This document shows positions 32,101 to 40,822 of a DNA stretch of 59,301 nucleotides, piece by piece (position 1 is the first letter of the stretch; the number at the start of each line of letters is the position of its first letter). The stretch is from CAIPSZ01 sp038065015. GTDB lineage: Bacteria; Patescibacteriota; Patescibacteriia; PEXW01. Under the pieces are notes generated by a model, which searched no databases, was not told where the DNA came from, and saw nothing but the letters and a program-made list of their open reading frames with translations. The stretch spans positions 1-59,301 of the forward strand of contig JBBTRU010000036.1 in the NCBI GenBank assembly GCA_038065015.1. Direction: 5' to 3'. The translations under genes and the position numbers were made by a program.

Positions 32101-33816
32101 CTATTTCTTATAAAACAGTGCTTCTCCAGGTTTGAGGATACTTTGGTAGGCTTGCTCGGCTTCAGCAATAAGCGAATCAGCTTTCTGCTGCTGGTTCCGG
32201 GCACGTAAAAAATTTACGTACTCAGCAGTAACATCTGGATGAAAGTGTCTATCAAGTTCGATGGCCCGTTGGTAATGCACCTCAGCACGGGCATCGTCCT
32301 TTTGGGCCACGGCTATTCGGGCAACCGCTATGTGCGTAGCGTAGCTCACGGGCGCCAACCAAAGTGCTCGTTCACCATACACTCTGGCTACCGTAATTGA
32401 GTCGGCACCTCCTGGCCTTGCAAGCCATAACGCATTTGCCAGCTTTGCTAGCAGCGCTGGATCGGGATCCCAGCGCAGTCCCGCTCGGTAATTTACAATC
32501 GCGCTGGTATAGTTTTCTTCCGCTAAATATTTTTCGGCACGCGCTAATGATGTATACGCCATGGCAACCCCTACCCCTCGAATGACGATGAAGCAGGCTA
32601 GGAGACCAACGACCCAACCAATCACCCGGCTGCTTGCGCGCGCTGGGCTTGCATTTTGCGTGACAACCAGGCCCGCAATACTCCAGAAAGCTAACCACAC
32701 GCCTGGGAAATGCCAGGCGAAATCAGTCACCGAATGCAGCCCGGAGGCCAGCAAACCCACGGCGGCGGCAAACAGTACCCCGCGTTCGGCGGACGGCGGA
32801 CGCAGTGAATGCACAATTGCTCGACCAAGTGCAAAAAAACTCAGTAAGCCGAGCAACCCAACGATTATTCCCCCTTCGGCCGCTAACTCAAGGTACGCGT
32901 TATGGGCATAACGAGGCTGCTCTAAACGGGATTCACCAAACTGTGAGTAGGACAACTGGTACGCACCAATACCGACGCCAGTGAAGGGTTTCGCTTGTGC
33001 CATTGCAAAAGATACCCGAATGAACTCCCAGCGTTGGCTGAAACTGCTGTTGAAGTGAGAGCGAGTAATAACTTGGTCCAGGCGGACAGCGCGCGTCACG
33101 CTACGTGTTTGTGCAAATCGAATTCCGATACTAAGCAGCACAACCGCAATGCAACCAACCAGGGCCCAACGAATGCATCGCAATAGTATTGCTCGGGGCT
33201 GCAAGGCAAGCCAAATAATTGCGGCCACACCGAGGCTAACCATACCGGTAAGCGAAAAACTCAGTGCAAGGGCGATAAGCAGGCAGGCAGCGGAAAATAT
33301 AGCAATCCACCGCTGCATGCCCTTACGTAACACGGCCATGCCAATTGCGAGCGGTAAAAATAAAACCGCAAACCCACCCAGTGCATTCGCATTTCCTAAG
33401 AAGCCCCCGGCCCTTTCGATATTTGAAAATGCGGCGAAGTTGATAATGGCCCAGAGCCCACCTAAACCAGCGATGCAAACCAATATGAAAAGTACACGTT
33501 GCCTAAACTCGCGGTCGAGCGTTCGAGCGGTAAAGAAAAAGCCAATACCGGTAAACCAGTAGATAAATGTACGCATGCTCGCGTACTTCTCCCCCGACCA
33601 GGGGAGTACAACGAGCATGACAACCAATAGCATGCTGAACCAAAATAAGGGTGACCGGTGGCTCTCCGCGTGTAAGCCGTCACGTGAGAGCAGAATAAGC
33701 AAAACGACAAGAATGCCGAGGAAGGCTTCAACCCAAGGTGACCAATCTGCCCCCATGGTCGATGCCGTAGCCAGACCAATGAGAAGGAGTGCGATGGTGA
33801 GCGTTGTACGGGACAT
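32101..33816 (-). CDS. O-antigen ligase/polymerase-like membrane protein with C-terminal TPR-like region
   Basis: 571-aa polytopic protein with about 10 hydrophobic segments. The Wzy_C/WaaL signature region is ITRSHFNSSFSQRWEFIRVS with PFTGVGIGAYQLSYSQFGES and YAHNAYLELAAEGG. The last 150 residues are soluble and repeat-like (YTSLARAEKYLAEENYTSAI, ARAEVHYQRAIELDRHF), resembling TPRs. Family members join glycans to lipid or to pilin. Its place directly after the major pilin gene makes pilin glycosylation a reasonable but unproven idea. The start at 33816 (MSRTTLTIALLLIGLA) is preferred over upstream codons. Confidence 0.85.
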   Translation of the reverse strand: MSRTTLTIALLLIGLATASTMGADWSPWVEAFLGILVVLLILLSRDGLHAESHRSPLFWFSMLLVVMLVVLPWSGEKYASMRTFIYWFTGIGFFFTARTLDREFRQRVLFILVCIAGLGGLWAIINFAAFSNIERAGGFLGNANALGGFAVLFLPLAIGMAVLRKGMQRWIAIFSAACLLIALALSFSLTGMVSLGVAAIIWLALQPRAILLRCIRWALVGCIAVVLLSIGIRFAQTRSVTRAVRLDQVITRSHFNSSFSQRWEFIRVSFAMAQAKPFTGVGIGAYQLSYSQFGESRLEQPRYAHNAYLELAAEGGIIVGLLGLLSFFALGRAIVHSLRPPSAERGVLFAAAVGLLASGLHSVTDFAWHFPGVWLAFWSIAGLVVTQNASPARASSRVIGWVVGLLACFIVIRGVGVAMAYTSLARAEKYLAEENYTSAIVNYRAGLRWDPDPALLAKLANALWLARPGGADSITVARVYGERALWLAPVSYATHIAVARIAVAQKDDARAEVHYQRAIELDRHFHPDVTAEYVNFLRARNQQQKADSLIAEAEQAYQSILKPGEALFYKK

Positions 33817-33922
33817 GGAAAAAGCATAGCACACACAAATCGCTTACAGATACCGTTATTGAGATATGCGCTGTCGCTTACTGTGCTTGTGATAAGGAAA
33901 CAATATGAGATTCTCATAAACG

Positions 33923-33948
33923 AAAACTGCCAGGAATCTGGCAGTTTT
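33923..33948 (-). terminator. Intrinsic terminator after the major pilin gene
   Basis: AAAACTGCCAG / CTGGCAGTTTT with a 4-nt loop, read on the minus strand as hairpin then TTTTCGTTT, 20 bp after the pilin stop. It would separate a highly expressed pilin message from the downstream ligase gene. Confidence 0.85.
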
Positions 33949-33967
33949 CTGATACAAACCCAATCTA

Positions 33968-34492
33968 CTACAAACAGGTTACGGTTCCGTGTGCTGAGGC
34001 TGCTGTACAAGCGACGATTGCTGCGGATTCGCAAGCAACTCCACCGCTGTAACCAACTACCCAGTAGGCACCAGTTTGCTTCCCACGCTCGAGTTGAGCG
34101 TAGAGGATATAATCAGATGCCGTTGTTGCGCCACATGATTTGTAACGATAGTCATATGCTGTGGCTTCGTCATTACTCGAAGGTGTCTTGGGCAGTTTCG
34201 AAATAAATTTCGTCGATCCCGCGAGTGCAGCGGTAAGTAAGCTATTGTCCGAGCCGCCACCAATCGCATCGCTTGCATCAACTGCGGCAGCATCCGCGTT
34301 CGGGAAATTATTGTACGTATCGTAGTACAAAGCCAAACCTGTGCGGATTTGTCCGAGGTCGCTCTTGCGCTGGCTGTCGCGAGCTTTTTCACGTGCACCA
34401 TTGAGTGCGATGAGGCCCACGGCAGACAGGATACCGATGATGGCGATAACCACCAACAGTTCGATAAGGGTAAAACCTTTTCTTTTTTGCAT
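33968..34492 (-). CDS. pilA: Major type IV prepilin candidate
   Basis: 174-aa pilin with the shortest leader in the locus: MQKRKG/FTLIELLVVIAIIG, Glu at +5, then NGAREKARDSQRKSDLGQIR. The head contains cysteines near the C-terminus (VACESAAIVACTAASAHGTV) that could form the D-region disulfide. An excellent GGAGGTGA Shine-Dalgarno lies 5-6 nt before the ATG at 34492, and a dedicated promoter-like element and terminator surround it, so it is probably the most expressed pilin of the cluster. Confidence 0.92.
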   Translation of the reverse strand: MQKRKGFTLIELLVVIAIIGILSAVGLIALNGAREKARDSQRKSDLGQIRTGLALYYDTYNNFPNADAAAVDASDAIGGGSDNSLLTAALAGSTKFISKLPKTPSSNDEATAYDYRYKSCGATTASDYILYAQLERGKQTGAYWVVGYSGGVACESAAIVACTAASAHGTVTCL

Positions 34493-34651
34493 GTCTGTCA
34501 CCTCCCTTCGCTTTATGCGGCGAAAGCGGATAGTCCGTCTGGGGGATCAGTGATCAGTACTGAACCACCCATCCTCCCCGCCCGCCTACGCTCCGATGGA
34601 GCTTCGGTGGACTAAGTTCAGGACGTTCCGCAGCCACGACAAGATAGGTAT

Positions 34652-34660
34652 ATTGTAGCA
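34652..34660 (-). promoter_or_regulatory. Extended -10 promoter of the major pilin
   Basis: Minus strand TGC-TACAAT (extended -10), no clear -35. Predicted leader about 150 nt, containing small hairpins such as TGATCA/TGATCA near 34545-34557. Confidence 0.5.
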
Positions 34661-34680
34661 GGATTTGGGGGGAAGGGGTA

Positions 34681-34928
34681 GGCGTGGTCCCTTGACCGCG
34701 CCGATTTCCAACCAAGTCTCTAGCAAGACCCCTCCTTAGTCCTTCCGGTCGCTCCCGATGGGTCGCGCCGCCTTCGGCCCCTTCGTAAGGGGAGGATAAC
34801 TTTCAAACGGCCTACATTATCCCCTCCTCTCCCCCGCTTCGCGGACCCTCTCCTACCAGAGGAGAGGGATATTTTACAGTCTCCCTCTCCCCTCCGTGGG
34901 AGAGGGTGGCCGAAGGCCGGGAGAGGGG
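34681..34928. repeat. Cluster of palindromic repeats between pilC and the major pilin
   Basis: The 437-bp gap 34493-34929 has no gene. It holds a GGTCCCTTGACC hairpin (34681-34702), an ACCCCTCC-type unit from 34728 with a 41-bp module (34741-34781) found again at 53630-53670, then two CCCTCTCC palindromes in opposite orientation (34825-34868 and 34883-34928) with only 14 bp between them: the same pair that flanks DUF559, but without the gene. Confidence 0.85.
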
Positions 34929-34929
34929 T

Positions 34930-36138
34930 CTAATTAATCGCGTTGCTAATGTTGTAAATTGGCAGCAGAACCGAAGACACCATAAAGCCCACACCCACGC
35001 CCATGAGCAACAGGATGATTGGCTCGATAAGCGAAACCAGGTTGCGCACCAGGGCATCCAGCTCGTTCTCGTAAAACTGGGCGACCTTAATGAGCACTTG
35101 GTCCAAACGGCCGGACTGCTCGCCCACGCTCATCATCTGCGAGAGCATGAGCGGCACAGCCTTGCTCTTGACGAACACGGTGGTTATCGAGTTGCCGTCT
35201 TCGACCTCTTTAATGGTGCGGGCAATAATATCCTGGTACGTACCGTTGCCGACCACCTCGGCCGTAATGCTCAAGGCGTTGGAAATAGGCACACCCGAGG
35301 TCAGGAGTGTGGAGAGCGTGCGGGCAAACCGCGTAAGGTAGATCATGGTAAAAATCCTGCCCGCAATGGGGGTGCGGAGTTTGACAATATCGAGCACCCG
35401 CCTGCCGCCGGCCGTGCGGCGCCACATAATAAAACCGACAATAAGGCCGATGACAAAAAGCACTAGGACGTACCACTGGTTACGCGCGAAGTCGCTGACA
35501 GTAATAAGCAGCTTGGTGGTAAACGGCAGCTCGGCCCCGCCCTCGGCAAACACTTCGAGCAATTTTGGCAGCACGAACACCACCATGACAAAGCCGACCG
35601 CCAGCACGGCGAAGAGCACCACCGCCGGGTAGATAAAGGCCCCGCGCACGCGGCTGATGATGCCGTAGTCTTTCTCCCGCTGGTCGGCCAGGTAGATGAG
35701 CACTTCGTCCAGCTTGCCTGTGGTTTCGCCAGACCGGATCATGGACACGAAGAAATTGTTGAACACTTGCGGGTAGCGGCCCATGGCGGCCGAGAGCTTG
35801 GCGCCGCCGTCCACTTCGTCCAGCACGTCCGAGAGAATCATTTTAAAGTGCACGTTCTTGGTCTGGCGTACGAGGATGCGCAGCGACCGCACAATAGGTA
35901 CGTTGGCCGAAATCATAACCGAGAGCTGGCGGCTGAACACCACCTGCTCTTTTACGGATACGCGGTTGAACAAGTTGGCGCCGAGAAACTGCTGGCTCTT
36001 GGCCCGCTCGCGCAGGCTAATGATGGTGAGCTGCTTCTCCCGCAGCGTATCGTAGGCCGCAGACTCGGTGGGGGCCACGACGGCCCCTTCCACGGTCTGG
36101 CCTTGCAGGTTCTTGGCGCGGTAGTCGAAAATTGCCAT
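34930..36138 (-). CDS. pilC: T4P inner-membrane platform protein (GspF family)
   Basis: 402-aa polytopic protein that couples the cytoplasmic ATPases to pilin polymerisation. MAIFDYRAKNLQGQTVEGAV is the normal start. Two GspF domains are visible (VVFSRQLSVMISANVPIVRS and FARTLSTLLTSGVPISNALS), each followed by hydrophobic segments, and the end (LIEPIILLLMGVGVGFMVSS) is typical. It is 3 bp from the pilT-like gene. Confidence 0.96.
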   Translation of the reverse strand: MAIFDYRAKNLQGQTVEGAVVAPTESAAYDTLREKQLTIISLRERAKSQQFLGANLFNRVSVKEQVVFSRQLSVMISANVPIVRSLRILVRQTKNVHFKMILSDVLDEVDGGAKLSAAMGRYPQVFNNFFVSMIRSGETTGKLDEVLIYLADQREKDYGIISRVRGAFIYPAVVLFAVLAVGFVMVVFVLPKLLEVFAEGGAELPFTTKLLITVSDFARNQWYVLVLFVIGLIVGFIMWRRTAGGRRVLDIVKLRTPIAGRIFTMIYLTRFARTLSTLLTSGVPISNALSITAEVVGNGTYQDIIARTIKEVEDGNSITTVFVKSKAVPLMLSQMMSVGEQSGRLDQVLIKVAQFYENELDALVRNLVSLIEPIILLLMGVGVGFMVSSVLLPIYNISNAIN

Positions 36139-36141
36139 AAA

Positions 36142-37218
36142 TTAGCCGCGGTTTACCATGGTGCGAATGCTGGCCGGGTCTTGCGCCACGGCCTCGGCAT
36201 CTTCGGGCAAAATATCGCCCACGCCAACGAGGCTGGCCAGCGTCCGGTCGAGCGATTCCGTGCCGTCTTCCCGCGTGGTCTGGATGGTATTGGCCAGCTG
36301 CAAAAACTGGCCGTCGCGGATAACCGCGCGAGTGGCCGGGGCAGGGGTAAAAAGCTCCACCACCAGAATGCGGCCGCCGCCCACCCGGGGCACCAGGCGC
36401 AGGTTGATAACGCCCTGCAAGGCATCGGCCAGCTCTTTGCGCACGACGGGCTGGTCGGCCGGGGAAAAGGCATTCACCATGCGCTCAATGGCCTGGACGG
36501 TGGAATCGGCGGTGATAGTGGCCAGGATGAGCTTGCCGCTGTGCAGGGCTTTGACGCACGCGCGCATGTCCTCGGTGGTATCCAGCTCGGCAATTGCGAC
36601 AACATCGACATCTTCCATTTCGGTAAGCGCCAGGGCGTGGCCGATGCTCGGCACGTCGGTGCCAACTTCGCGCTGCTCGATAACGCTCTTCTGGCTCACC
36701 AGCAAAAACTCAATGGGTTGCTCGATGGTAAGAATGTGCGTAACCCGCTCTTGGTTAATGAGGTTGACCAGCGAGGCCAGCACCGTGGTGCGGCCCGAAC
36801 CATAGGGGCCGGAAATGAGCACCAGGCCGTGGGGGGCGCGGGCAAAAGTTTCGACCACCTTGGGCAAGCCCAACTCCCGGGGGGCCGGGATCGCATCGGG
36901 AATGTAGCGGAGATCGAGCGAGAGCGTGCCCTTCTGGTACATGGCGGTCAGGCGGAAGCGGAGCTTGCCTTCGAGCGCGACGGTGACGTGCAAATCGCGG
37001 TCTTTTTCCAAGGTGGCTTTCTGGCTGTCGTTGAGCACGCCGTCCATAAAGCCCTTTAGCACGTCGGCGCTGACTACGGGTTCCTGTTCCAGCGCCACGA
37101 GTTTGCCGTCCACGCGCAAGTAGGGCGGGTTGCCGGGCACAAGGTGCACGTCGGACGCGCGGTATTGCGTGGCCTGGGTAAGGATGCGGGTAATGGCTTG
37201 TTGTTCGGAGGTAAGCAT
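36142..37218 (-). CDS. PilT-like ATPase with altered catalytic motifs
   Basis: 358-aa protein clearly built on the PilT plan (RASDVHLVPGNPPYLRVDGK, then RFRLTAMYQKGTLSLDLRYI). The Walker A is GPYGSGRTT, with Arg in place of the catalytic Lys. The Asp box reads TIEQPIEF instead of IEDPIE. The His-box/Walker B area reads EMEDVDVVAIAELD instead of DPDVILVGEMRD. ATP hydrolysis is therefore doubtful; it may be a regulatory or structural PilT paralogue. It is located between the response regulator and pilC, behind an ATTCGTA-type repeat. Confidence 0.88.
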   Translation of the reverse strand: MLTSEQQAITRILTQATQYRASDVHLVPGNPPYLRVDGKLVALEQEPVVSADVLKGFMDGVLNDSQKATLEKDRDLHVTVALEGKLRFRLTAMYQKGTLSLDLRYIPDAIPAPRELGLPKVVETFARAPHGLVLISGPYGSGRTTVLASLVNLINQERVTHILTIEQPIEFLLVSQKSVIEQREVGTDVPSIGHALALTEMEDVDVVAIAELDTTEDMRACVKALHSGKLILATITADSTVQAIERMVNAFSPADQPVVRKELADALQGVINLRLVPRVGGGRILVVELFTPAPATRAVIRDGQFLQLANTIQTTREDGTESLDRTLASLVGVGDILPEDAEAVAQDPASIRTMVNRG

Positions 37219-37415
37219 GCGGGTTACGAAATACGAATTGGGACCTACGAAACTACGAATTACGAAAAGAGATACGAATTTCGGGAAACTTGCTAAGGCG
37301 CGGTCAATGCGCTATTCGTAATTTCCCGCCACCTATTGCAGTCAAGATAGAAGTCAGCGGGATCCCGCCCCATGGCGGGACGTATATTCGTAGCATTTCC
37401 ATTCGTAATTCGTAA
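37219..37415. repeat. ATTCGTA-type repeats between pilT-like gene and response regulator
   Basis: 37222-37280 (closely related to 13957-14002) abuts the pilT-like start codon. 37311-37321 and 37381-37417 carry further units, the last reaching the response-regulator stop. A small CGGGATCCCG / TGGCGGGA palindrome lies near 37360-37380. No gene. Confidence 0.75.
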
Positions 37416-37850
37416 TTACTTCACCAGCCTTTTCACCTTGGCCACCACTTCGGACGGCATGAAGTGCGCTTTGATGAGGTAGTCTACCGCGCCCAGCTTA
37501 AGGCCTTTCTGCACGTCTTCTTTCTGGCCCAGGTTGGTAAGCAGGATGACCGGTACGGGCTTGGTTTTCGGGTTGGCTTTTACTTCTTTGAGCACATCGA
37601 AGCCGCTCTTCTTGGGCAGGACGATATCCAGCAAAATGATATCCGGCACTTCGCGCTCGGCCAGGGTCACGGCCTGTTCGCCATCGCTGGCCAGCACCAC
37701 GCGAAAACCTTCCAGCTCGAGCTTTGTTACGTACATGCCGGCCAAAAAAGTATCATCTTCCACCAGGAGGATGGTGCTTTTGCCGGAGGGTTTTTTCACA
37801 CCGGTATCCGGGCTGGCTTTCTTCGGGGTTGGTCGTTTGGCAATTGGCAT
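37416..37850 (-). CDS. Receiver-only response regulator in the pilus operon
   Basis: 144 aa: a Lys/Pro-rich N-terminal tail (about 24 residues) and one receiver domain. It has LLVEDDTF, phosphoacceptor IILLDIVLPKKSG, LLTNLGQKEDVQKG and DYLIKAHF, all key residues intact. No output domain and no kinase nearby. Embedded between pilB and the pilT-like gene, it is a candidate allosteric switch for the pilus motor, similar in concept to CheY-like PilG/PilH. Confidence 0.93.
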   Translation of the reverse strand: MPIAKRPTPKKASPDTGVKKPSGKSTILLVEDDTFLAGMYVTKLELEGFRVVLASDGEQAVTLAEREVPDIILLDIVLPKKSGFDVLKEVKANPKTKPVPVILLTNLGQKEDVQKGLKLGAVDYLIKAHFMPSEVVAKVKRLVK

Positions 37851-37871
37851 AGGGTGGTAAGGGGTGAAAAA

Positions 37872-39650
37872 TTATTCTTGGGTGGCGCGCAGCACTTCTT
37901 CCACGGTCGTCATGCCCAGCAGCGCTTTTACAAAGCCGTCTTCTTTCATGGTCAGCACGCCCTGCCGCTTGGATTCGGCTTTAATATCCTGCAGGCGCGA
38001 ACCGCCGGTTATAATCATTTTCATTTCGTCGGTTATTTCGATAACTTCGGCAACCACCAGGCGGCCTTTGTAGCCGGTGTTGCCGCAGCGCACGCAGCCC
38101 CGGCCGTGGGAGAACTTCGGCGCCGCCAGGGTAAAACCTTTGGGGAAAGCCGCTTGGGTTGCGCCTTTGAGGGTTTCCAGGACAAGGTCGCGCGTGGCGT
38201 CTGGCACGGCTTGTTCCTCTTTGCAGTATTCGCAAATGCGCCGCACCAAACGCTGGGCCAGGATGGTGGAGAGGGAAGAGGAAATGAGGAACGGCTCGAC
38301 TTTCATATCAATGAGCCGGGGCACGGCCCCGAACGCATCGTTGGTGTGGAGCGTAGAGAATACCAAGTGGCCGGTAAGCGCGGCGTTCACGGCCAGTTCC
38401 GCGGTTTCGGTATCGCGAATTTCCCCCACCATGACCACGTCTGGGTCTTGGCGCAGGATGGAACGCAAGCCGTTGGCAAAGTTGTAGCCGACGTCCGCAT
38501 TCACCTGGCTCTGGTTCACGCCTTCGGTGTGGTACTCCACCGGATCTTCCAAAGTGACGATGTTTACATCCTCGGTGTTAATCATGCCCAAGAGCGTGTA
38601 GAGCGTGGTGGATTTTCCCGAGCCGGTGGGGCCGGTGCTCAAGACCATGCCCTGGGTGGAGGAGAGGGATTTAACGAGTACGTCTTTCTCGCGGCCAATG
38701 AAGCCCAGGTCGTCCAGCGTAAGGATGCGGTTGGAAGAATCGAGAATACGCATAACGACCTTTTCGTTGTTCATCAACGGCAGCGTGGAAACGCGCAAGT
38801 CAATGGATTTATTGTCCACTTCGGTGTGGAAGCGGCCGTCTTGGGGCAGGCGCGTTTCGTCGAGTTTGAGGTTCGAAACTACCTTGATGCGCGCCACAAT
38901 GGCCGCGTGTACGTAGGGCGGGAGTTTGATGGACGTGTGCAAGATGCCGTCCACGCGGTAGCGCACGCGCGAGCCAAGCGCCGTGGGCTCGATGTGAATG
39001 TCCGAAGCGCCGCCCTCGATAGCATGGCGCAGAATAACCGCAACCATTTTCGAAACCGGCGCGGTTTTAATAACTTCTTCAATGCCTTTGTCCGCCAGGC
39101 TAATTTCGTCCAGCTCGCTGGTGACGGGCTTCTCGGACGGCTCGGTGGCGGCGAGCGCTTCTTCCACTTCGGCGCTCAAACTGGCGTACTGCTTTAGCAC
39201 GCCGCCCAGAACACCGCCGCTGAAGTCAGCAACATCTGTTCCNNNNNNNNNNTCGATGGTAAAGTTGGTGTTGCGCGCAATAAACTCGATTGCCTCGAGC
39301 GCGCGAAAGTTCGTGGGGTCGACCAGGGCAATACTCAACTTCCGGCCATCCTTGGCAAACGGCACCATCTGGTAGTTGCGGGCAATATCCCGCGGCACAA
39401 TATTCAGCAATTCTGCGCTAATCACGCGCCCTTGCAGCTCGACGTAGGGAATCTGAAAAACGTCGGCGCGGGCCTTGGCCAGGTCATCCTGCTTTACCAC
39501 GCCTTGCTCTTCGAGGATGGTTACCGTGGGCACGCGCTTCTGCCGGGCTTGCTGCTCGGCAACCTCCAGCTGCTTCGGAGTAATCGCCTTGCGCTCCAGG
39601 AGCACGCTCGCCAGGTCGCGAACGTCGGTTTTCGCCAGCAGCGCCGTCAT
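37872..39650 (-). CDS. pilB: T4P assembly ATPase (contains scaffold gap)
   Basis: Hexameric ATPase powering pilus extension. The N-terminal GspE-N domain (LASVLLERKAITPKQLEVAE) is followed by a gap of 10 Ns after NTNFTI, then the catalytic domain with Walker A GPTGSGKSTT, Asp box EDPVEYH, Walker B DPDVVMVGEIRD, His box and the C4 zinc site (CEYCKEE, CVRCGN). All motifs are canonical, unlike the PilT-like paralogue. About 592 codons as assembled; the true length across the gap is unknown. It overlaps the upstream gene by 4 bp. Confidence 0.95.
   Translation of the reverse strand: MTALLAKTDVRDLASVLLERKAITPKQLEVAEQQARQKRVPTVTILEEQGVVKQDDLAKARADVFQIPYVELQGRVISAELLNIVPRDIARNYQMVPFAKDGRKLSIALVDPTNFRALEAIEFIARNTNFTIXXXXGTDVADFSGGVLGGVLKQYASLSAEVEEALAATEPSEKPVTSELDEISLADKGIEEVIKTAPVSKMVAVILRHAIEGGASDIHIEPTALGSRVRYRVDGILHTSIKLPPYVHAAIVARIKVVSNLKLDETRLPQDGRFHTEVDNKSIDLRVSTLPLMNNEKVVMRILDSSNRILTLDDLGFIGREKDVLVKSLSSTQGMVLSTGPTGSGKSTTLYTLLGMINTEDVNIVTLEDPVEYHTEGVNQSQVNADVGYNFANGLRSILRQDPDVVMVGEIRDTETAELAVNAALTGHLVFSTLHTNDAFGAVPRLIDMKVEPFLISSSLSTILAQRLVRRICEYCKEEQAVPDATRDLVLETLKGATQAAFPKGFTLAAPKFSHGRGCVRCGNTGYKGRLVVAEVIEITDEMKMIITGGSRLQDIKAESKRQGVLTMKEDGFVKALLGMTTVEEVLRATQE
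39243..39252. other. Scaffold gap (10 Ns) inside pilB
   Basis: Run of 10 N, a placeholder length. The reading frame happens to stay open across it. It falls between the N-terminal and catalytic domains of PilB. Confidence 0.98.
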
Positions 39651-40816
39651 AGGGGCAGGAAAGGATTTGCCCGGCCCGAATGGCCGAGTTCTTGGGTGCT
39701 GGAACGGTTGCCCGCAGCGTCAACGGCAATAACCGAGTAGTACAGCGTTTTTCCGGCGACCAGTTTGGTATCTTCGAAGCAAAAATCTTTGGCGCAGTCT
39801 TTCTGCGCGTCGACCGCCACATCATCCACGGTGGCAACGTCAGCTACCAACTTCTGCCCAATGCTGGTACCCAGCGTGAGCGACTCGTCCGAGCGGTACA
39901 CGTCGTAGCGGACAACGTCGAGCGAGGTGGAAGGCACCCACGCAACGCGCGCCAGGGCGTTGGCGGCATCGTAGGTGGCGGTAACGAAATCCGGAGCTTT
40001 GGGCGACGTGCTGTCTGTGCTGGCGATACTGCCGCTCCACGCCTGGCCTTGCAGCGACTCGGCCACCCACAGCACGGTGTAGAAGTGCAGGCCTGCCCGG
40101 CCGTTTGCATCTTCATACCCCGTCGCGCCCGCATCCAGGCTGGCCACTTGCTGGCCCAAGCTGCCGGCGGCTTCCGAGCGGTACACTTCAGCGGCTTTTT
40201 CTTCGCTGCCCACCGGCGCGGTCCACTGCAAGCGCACGCCCGCCTCGTCCGCAACCGTCACCGTAAGCCCGCCGACGCTCTCGTTGGTTTTGGCTGCCAC
40301 CTGCGCCGACTGGGTAAGGCCGGTCTGCTGCACGAAGTACACCTGGTATGTCACGGCCTGCTTGTCCGTTGCCCGGGTAAACAGGAAAGCGGTTGCGGGC
40401 ATGGGCAAGGTGGCCAGGTTCTCGCGCCCGGCATTGGTCACTTTGGCAACGCGGACAAAATTTGCGTTTATACCGGCAGGAATTTTCCAGGTGAGCAGGA
40501 TGGTACCGCCGGTCTGCACGTCAAACGCATCCACGGCCGGGGCGGGAATATCCGTGGCCGGCACGGGGACGGCTGCCTGGGTAATTAAATCGGTGCCGCC
40601 TTTGGGCGAGAGGGCGTAGAACCGCGAATCGCGAAATAGCGCCTGCCCGAAATCTTTCGAAACGGTTTTTTGCTGCGTCGGCGTGCCCACGCTACCCGGA
40701 TCGTAGCCGCCCGTAAGGTTGGTGTAGAGCACGTAGCCAGCCAGCAACACAATGGGTATGCCGCCGAAGAGCAGGATTTTCTTTAGCCGAGCCGGAGTTT
40801 GCTTCTGGACGAGCAT
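39647..40816 (-). CDS. Membrane-anchored fibronectin-III-like pilus protein
   Basis: 389-aa protein in the position where pilP is expected. One N-terminal membrane segment (ILLFGGIPIVLLAGYVLYTN) follows a basic start. The rest consists of two or three Ig/Fn3-like domains (TILLTWKIPAGINANFVRVA, VRLQWTAPVGSEEKAAEVYR, ALARVAWVPSTSLDVVRYDV). There is no lipobox and no PilP similarity that I can see. Gram-negative PilP links PilNO to the secretin; CPR lacks a secretin here, so this may be a replacement contact with the cell wall. Confidence 0.75.
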   Translation of the reverse strand: MLVQKQTPARLKKILLFGGIPIVLLAGYVLYTNLTGGYDPGSVGTPTQQKTVSKDFGQALFRDSRFYALSPKGGTDLITQAAVPVPATDIPAPAVDAFDVQTGGTILLTWKIPAGINANFVRVAKVTNAGRENLATLPMPATAFLFTRATDKQAVTYQVYFVQQTGLTQSAQVAAKTNESVGGLTVTVADEAGVRLQWTAPVGSEEKAAEVYRSEAAGSLGQQVASLDAGATGYEDANGRAGLHFYTVLWVAESLQGQAWSGSIASTDSTSPKAPDFVTATYDAANALARVAWVPSTSLDVVRYDVYRSDESLTLGTSIGQKLVADVATVDDVAVDAQKDCAKDFCFEDTKLVAGKTLYYSVIAVDAAGNRSSTQELGHSGRANPFLPL

Positions 40817-40822
40817 AGGAGG

